Below are positions 63,411 to 64,000 of a stretch of 64,000 nucleotides of DNA, piece after piece. Below the pieces are notes generated by a model. It was not told where the DNA came from. It was given only the letters and a program-made list of their open reading frames with translations, and did not search any database. Each line of letters starts with the position of its first letter. Positions within the stretch are counted from its first letter, which is position 1. The DNA is from Flavobacterium sp. SCGC AAA160-P02 (GTDB lineage: Bacteria; Bacteroidota; Bacteroidia; Flavobacteriales; Flavobacteriaceae). The DNA is taken from NCBI GenBank assembly GCA_000383355.1, contig KB911113.1, forward strand, positions 1-64,000, written 5' to 3'. A program made the translations under genes and the position numbers.

Positions 63411-63542
63411 TTATTTTTTCGAATTTTTACTTGGGTAGTTATCTTCTTTTTGTTTCCGGGCTGAATAGATGATGTTCCATATGGTTAACCCCATGTATGT
63501 TGCAAATATAATTGCCCCTACTATAAAAAATCCTATATTCAT
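63411..63542 (-). CDS. Small single-span membrane protein (43 residues)
   Basis: Sequence starts MNIGFFIVGAIIFATYMGL, one membrane helix (about 4-26), then a charged tail (SARKQKEDNYPSKNSKK). Its ATG overlaps the TGA of the upstream gene (ATGA), so they are translationally coupled. The shape recalls small accessory subunits of respiratory complexes (for example CcoQ-like), but I cannot assign a function. Confidence 0.55.
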   Translation of the reverse strand: MNIGFFIVGAIIFATYMGLTIWNIIYSARKQKEDNYPSKNSKK

Positions 63543-63709
63543 GTTGTTCTTCTTTGTCTAATTGCTATTGCAAACAATAATATTGTGCCTGGCCAATGCG
63601 CTGAGTATTGAGCCTCTTCTGTCATTCCCATGATCCCATATCCTACCGAATATAGTAAACACATGAATGCTAAAATAATAGGATACCACTTTGTAATAAA
63701 ATTTTTCAT
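63539..63709 (-). CDS. Small membrane protein (56 residues), coupled to the next gene
   Basis: Starts MKNFITKWYPIILAFMCLLY; two hydrophobic segments (about 9-27 and 40-50) and a basic tail (RQRRTT). It overlaps the start of the 43-residue gene by 4 bp. The family is unknown to me. Confidence 0.55.
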   Translation of the reverse strand: MKNFITKWYPIILAFMCLLYSVGYGIMGMTEEAQYSAHWPGTILLFAIAIRQRRTT

Positions 63710-63844
63710 TTTTTATAGTTTATGTTTTGTGAATTTAACTCTCTATCTAATATAGGCATTTAGTATAAATATCACTCATGATTTATTTATTACTGATCAA
63801 AAACTTTCGTTTTTTTAAATTATTTATATGTGAAGTCTGTTTTA

Positions 63845-63852
63845 TATCTTTG
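63845..63852 (+). promoter_or_regulatory. -7 box upstream of the HupE/UreJ-like gene
   Basis: TATCTTTG, perfect TAnnTTTG, 20 nt before the ATG at 63873; no clear -33 TTTG. Confidence 0.45.
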
Positions 63853-63872
63853 AATTATTAAAAAATAATAAA

Positions 63873-64000
63873 ATGGATGATTTAGTATTGTATTTTAAAT
63901 TAGGTCTTCATCATGTGTTAGATATTTTAGCTTATGACCATGTTTTATTTCTAATTGTATTGGCTGTTGTATTTAACTTTAATCAATGGAAAAAAGTAGT
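63873..64000 (+). CDS. HupE/UreJ family membrane protein, 5' part
   Basis: The first 42 codons, cut by the window end. The sequence LGLHHVLDILAYDHVLFLIVL has the G-x2-H-x7-DH-x2-FL pattern of the HupE/UreJ family, membrane proteins linked to nickel or other metal uptake in other bacteria. The substrate cannot be given from this fragment. Confidence 0.75.
   Translation, partial: MDDLVLYFKLGLHHVLDILAYDHVLFLIVLAVVFNFNQWKKV

Noticed and set aside
1..64000. CRISPR array or insertion sequence
   Set aside because: No regularly spaced short repeats with unique spacers and no transposase reading were found in the window.

Overview
The window is from an AT-rich member of the Flavobacteriaceae (Bacteroidota), probably Polaribacter or a near relative. 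The evidence is SusC/SusD, type IX secretion-type sorting signals, flavobacterial membrane families (DUF6427, DUF6341), promoters of the TTTG / TAnnTTTG type, and the lack of clear Shine-Dalgarno sequences. The genus is an inference and no 16S gene is present.

Layout. 1-3524 (minus): the first 912 residues of a very large secreted adhesin-like protein with 87-residue YDG-type repeats, preceded by a tail-collar protein. 3777-27899: mostly core genes: tas, pgk, holB, MOSC, GH3, M23 peptidase, nadD, gmk, YicC, a DMT exporter, GT9, upp, DUF6427/DUF6341, trmB, an alkyltransferase-like protein, an Fe-S/redox run (Mrp, NifU, FNR-like reductase, ferredoxin), an aromatic amino acid run (hmgA, hppD, a tryptophan-dioxygenase-like gene), DUF3108, a second M23 protein and pgi. 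28105-43144: a stand-alone TonB receptor, lipid genes (PlsC, acyl-ACP desaturase), nitrilase, an AddB-like nuclease, tRNA-Ala, universal stress protein, MATE, QueD, pth, rplY and prs.

43267-43987 is a boundary zone: a GIY-YIG endonuclease gene ends one base before tRNA-Leu(CAA), and an interrupted copy of the tRNA 5' end lies on its far side. After it comes a ~19 kb alginate utilisation locus (43988-61494, all minus): DMT transporter, a T9SS-sorted lyase candidate, eda, kdgK, a DEH-reductase-type SDR, an ExuT-like MFS transporter, a FadR-type GntR regulator, a PKD lipoprotein, SusD, a frameshifted SusC, KdgF, a tandem PL7 lipoprotein lyase and a PL6 lyase. Together they describe a complete route: surface lysis, SusCD uptake, unsaturated monouronate to DEH (KdgF), DEH to KDG (SDR), KDG to KDPG (KdgK), then pyruvate plus glyceraldehyde-3-phosphate (Eda). 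No PL17-type exo-lyase is seen. A decamer TGGTnnACCA occurs once upstream of the regulator, three times upstream of susC and twice upstream of PL6, with 13-bp spacing where repeated, and is the likely operator of the GntR protein.

61735-64000: two secreted proteins of unknown function under a strong promoter, then two overlapping tiny membrane-protein genes on the minus strand, and the start of a HupE/UreJ-family gene cut by the window end.

Most notable: the shared operator and the single-base SusC frameshift in the alginate locus; the tRNA-Leu/GIY-YIG arrangement; three genes whose -7 box lies 4-7 nt before the start codon (probable leaderless mRNAs); the 24-bp-phased TGTAACAAT motif before hmgA; and proteins with altered catalytic motifs (alkyltransferase-like, M23, Mrp).
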